This document shows, piece by piece, positions 63,189 through 64,000 of a DNA stretch of 64,000 nt. A program made the position numbers and the translations under genes. The stretch's first letter is position 1. The number at the start of each line of letters is the position of its first letter. This DNA comes from Bradysia coprophila. Its lineage: Eukaryota; Arthropoda; Insecta; Diptera; Sciaridae. The stretch covers positions 496,390 to 560,389 of the forward strand of contig NW_023503409.1 in the NCBI RefSeq assembly GCF_014529535.1. The letters run 5' to 3'. The notes beneath the pieces were generated by a model. The model had not been told where the DNA came from and ran no database searches. It was given only the letters and a program-made list of their open reading frames with translations.

Positions 63189-63477
63189 AATTGTTTATTT
63201 TTGGCTAAAAAAAAATTGATGACTCAGAAGTTCAATAAAAGTTTTTCCATTTTCAAAAACTGCGTTGGAAAATTTATTTACGATTATATTTGGCTACGTT
63301 GGGTGACCCAACGTGGGTCTGGACTATCCATCAGAAAGTTATTGCACGGTTGACTTGAGGAAGTACTCAAACTATTTTTCAGTTAACTTGAGTTAGTATT
63401 TAATGCGACTAGGATCAGGGATAAACAGAGAGACTATTTTTGGGAAAACATTTTTCCATGATTTCCTTAATAGTTAC

Positions 63478-63617
63478 TTTAAGAGGGTACACTAGTACGC
63501 TGAAATTGTAACCTACATTTGTGCGTAAATGTACGAACAAAATTTCGAGTAAAATTTTTGTTCGAAACGCACAAATGTAGGCTACAATTTCAGCATACTA
63601 GTGTTCCTTCTTAAGAG
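63478..63617. repeat. Foldback (MITE-like) element
   Basis: The left arm (cactagtacgctgaaattgt + aacctacatttgtgcg) pairs with the right arm (cgcacaaatgtaggctacaa + tttcagcatactagtg) around a ~45-base centre that is itself partly palindromic (cgaacaaaattt / aaatttttgttcg). Non-coding. Confidence 0.85.
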
Positions 63618-64000
63618 TCAAGGACTGTTGTACTGTTATATTCCGAATTATCGAATATTTTTCAAATTTTCATAAAAATATTTTTCAGTAAAATAAAGGA
63701 AAATTTCAGAAAATTCAAGGATTTCTTCGCGGATAATAAAGAAAATGTGATGCCAGTGCTTTCTACGTATGATTTGTACTTCTTAAAAACGATATTGTTT
63801 CCGCTACATGTTTTTGTCGACACTTTCTATGTGCAACTTTTACTTCTCAGTGACGATATGTTTTTCCACTACATGTTACAAATTACTTAATAGAGACTTG
63901 AATACCGACAGCTGAGCAAAAATTTGGAAGAATTCGCGAAATTGTTTTTAACTTTAATGCGTTATTTGACGCGTTAATTGACCAGTAAAAAATATTTTTA
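63618..64000. other. Intergenic, right edge of window
   Basis: AT-rich sequence with no recognisable feature. Confidence 0.5.

Overview
This window looks like nuclear DNA of a nematoceran fly. It is AT-rich, most introns are short (about 50-70 bp), and the proteins match insect, often dipteran, families: Ptpmeg, antigen-5-like CAP protein, peroxidasin, Cdk2, RpS9, UDP-glycosyltransferases, HPS3 and an asteroid-like nuclease. The many foldback elements and one bacterial-type gene would fit a sciaroid fly (fungus gnat or gall midge), but that is inference. No species can be named from the sequence alone.

Layout. 1-2942 (-): 5' two thirds of Ptpmeg (FERM-PDZ-tyrosine phosphatase), running off the left edge. 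5867-7045 (-): secreted CAP/antigen-5 protein in four exons. 12198-20524 (+): complete peroxidasin in 13 exons. 21.5-22.5 kb: relics, namely one exon of a DUS2-like gene and a decayed ionotropic receptor. 24390-24907 (+): a small secreted protein with two homologous six-cysteine domains, with TATA box and initiator; I do not recognise its family. 25.4-25.7 kb: tail of a jockey-like LINE. 28960-33307 (+): two tandem DUS2 genes with almost identical 5' halves and clearly diverged 3' halves. 33444-35429 (-): asteroid-like XPG nuclease. 35608-37057: Penelope-like element folded into an inverted repeat, with a 14-bp target duplication. 38019-39053 (+): RpS9. 39968-44397 (+): two tandem UGT genes. 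46115-50260 (-): HPS3 (BLOC-2). 52947-53960 (+): intronless AmgK-type amino-sugar kinase, a bacterial family, probably acquired by horizontal transfer. 54011-59671: Ty3-type LTR element (CsRn1-like, tRNA-Trp primer site) inserted 50 bp past the kinase stop codon. 61595-63188 (+): Cdk2.

The genes do not form one pathway; this is an ordinary mix of housekeeping and expanded-family genes. The intergenic DNA is full of non-coding foldback (MITE-like) elements. Several share a small GC-rich palindrome at their centre. The items most worth a second look are the AmgK-type kinase, the two-domain cysteine-rich peptide and the patchy homogenisation of the DUS2 pair. Exon junctions were set by eye from GT/AG sites and reading-phase consistency; every complete spliced gene below sums to a whole number of codons.
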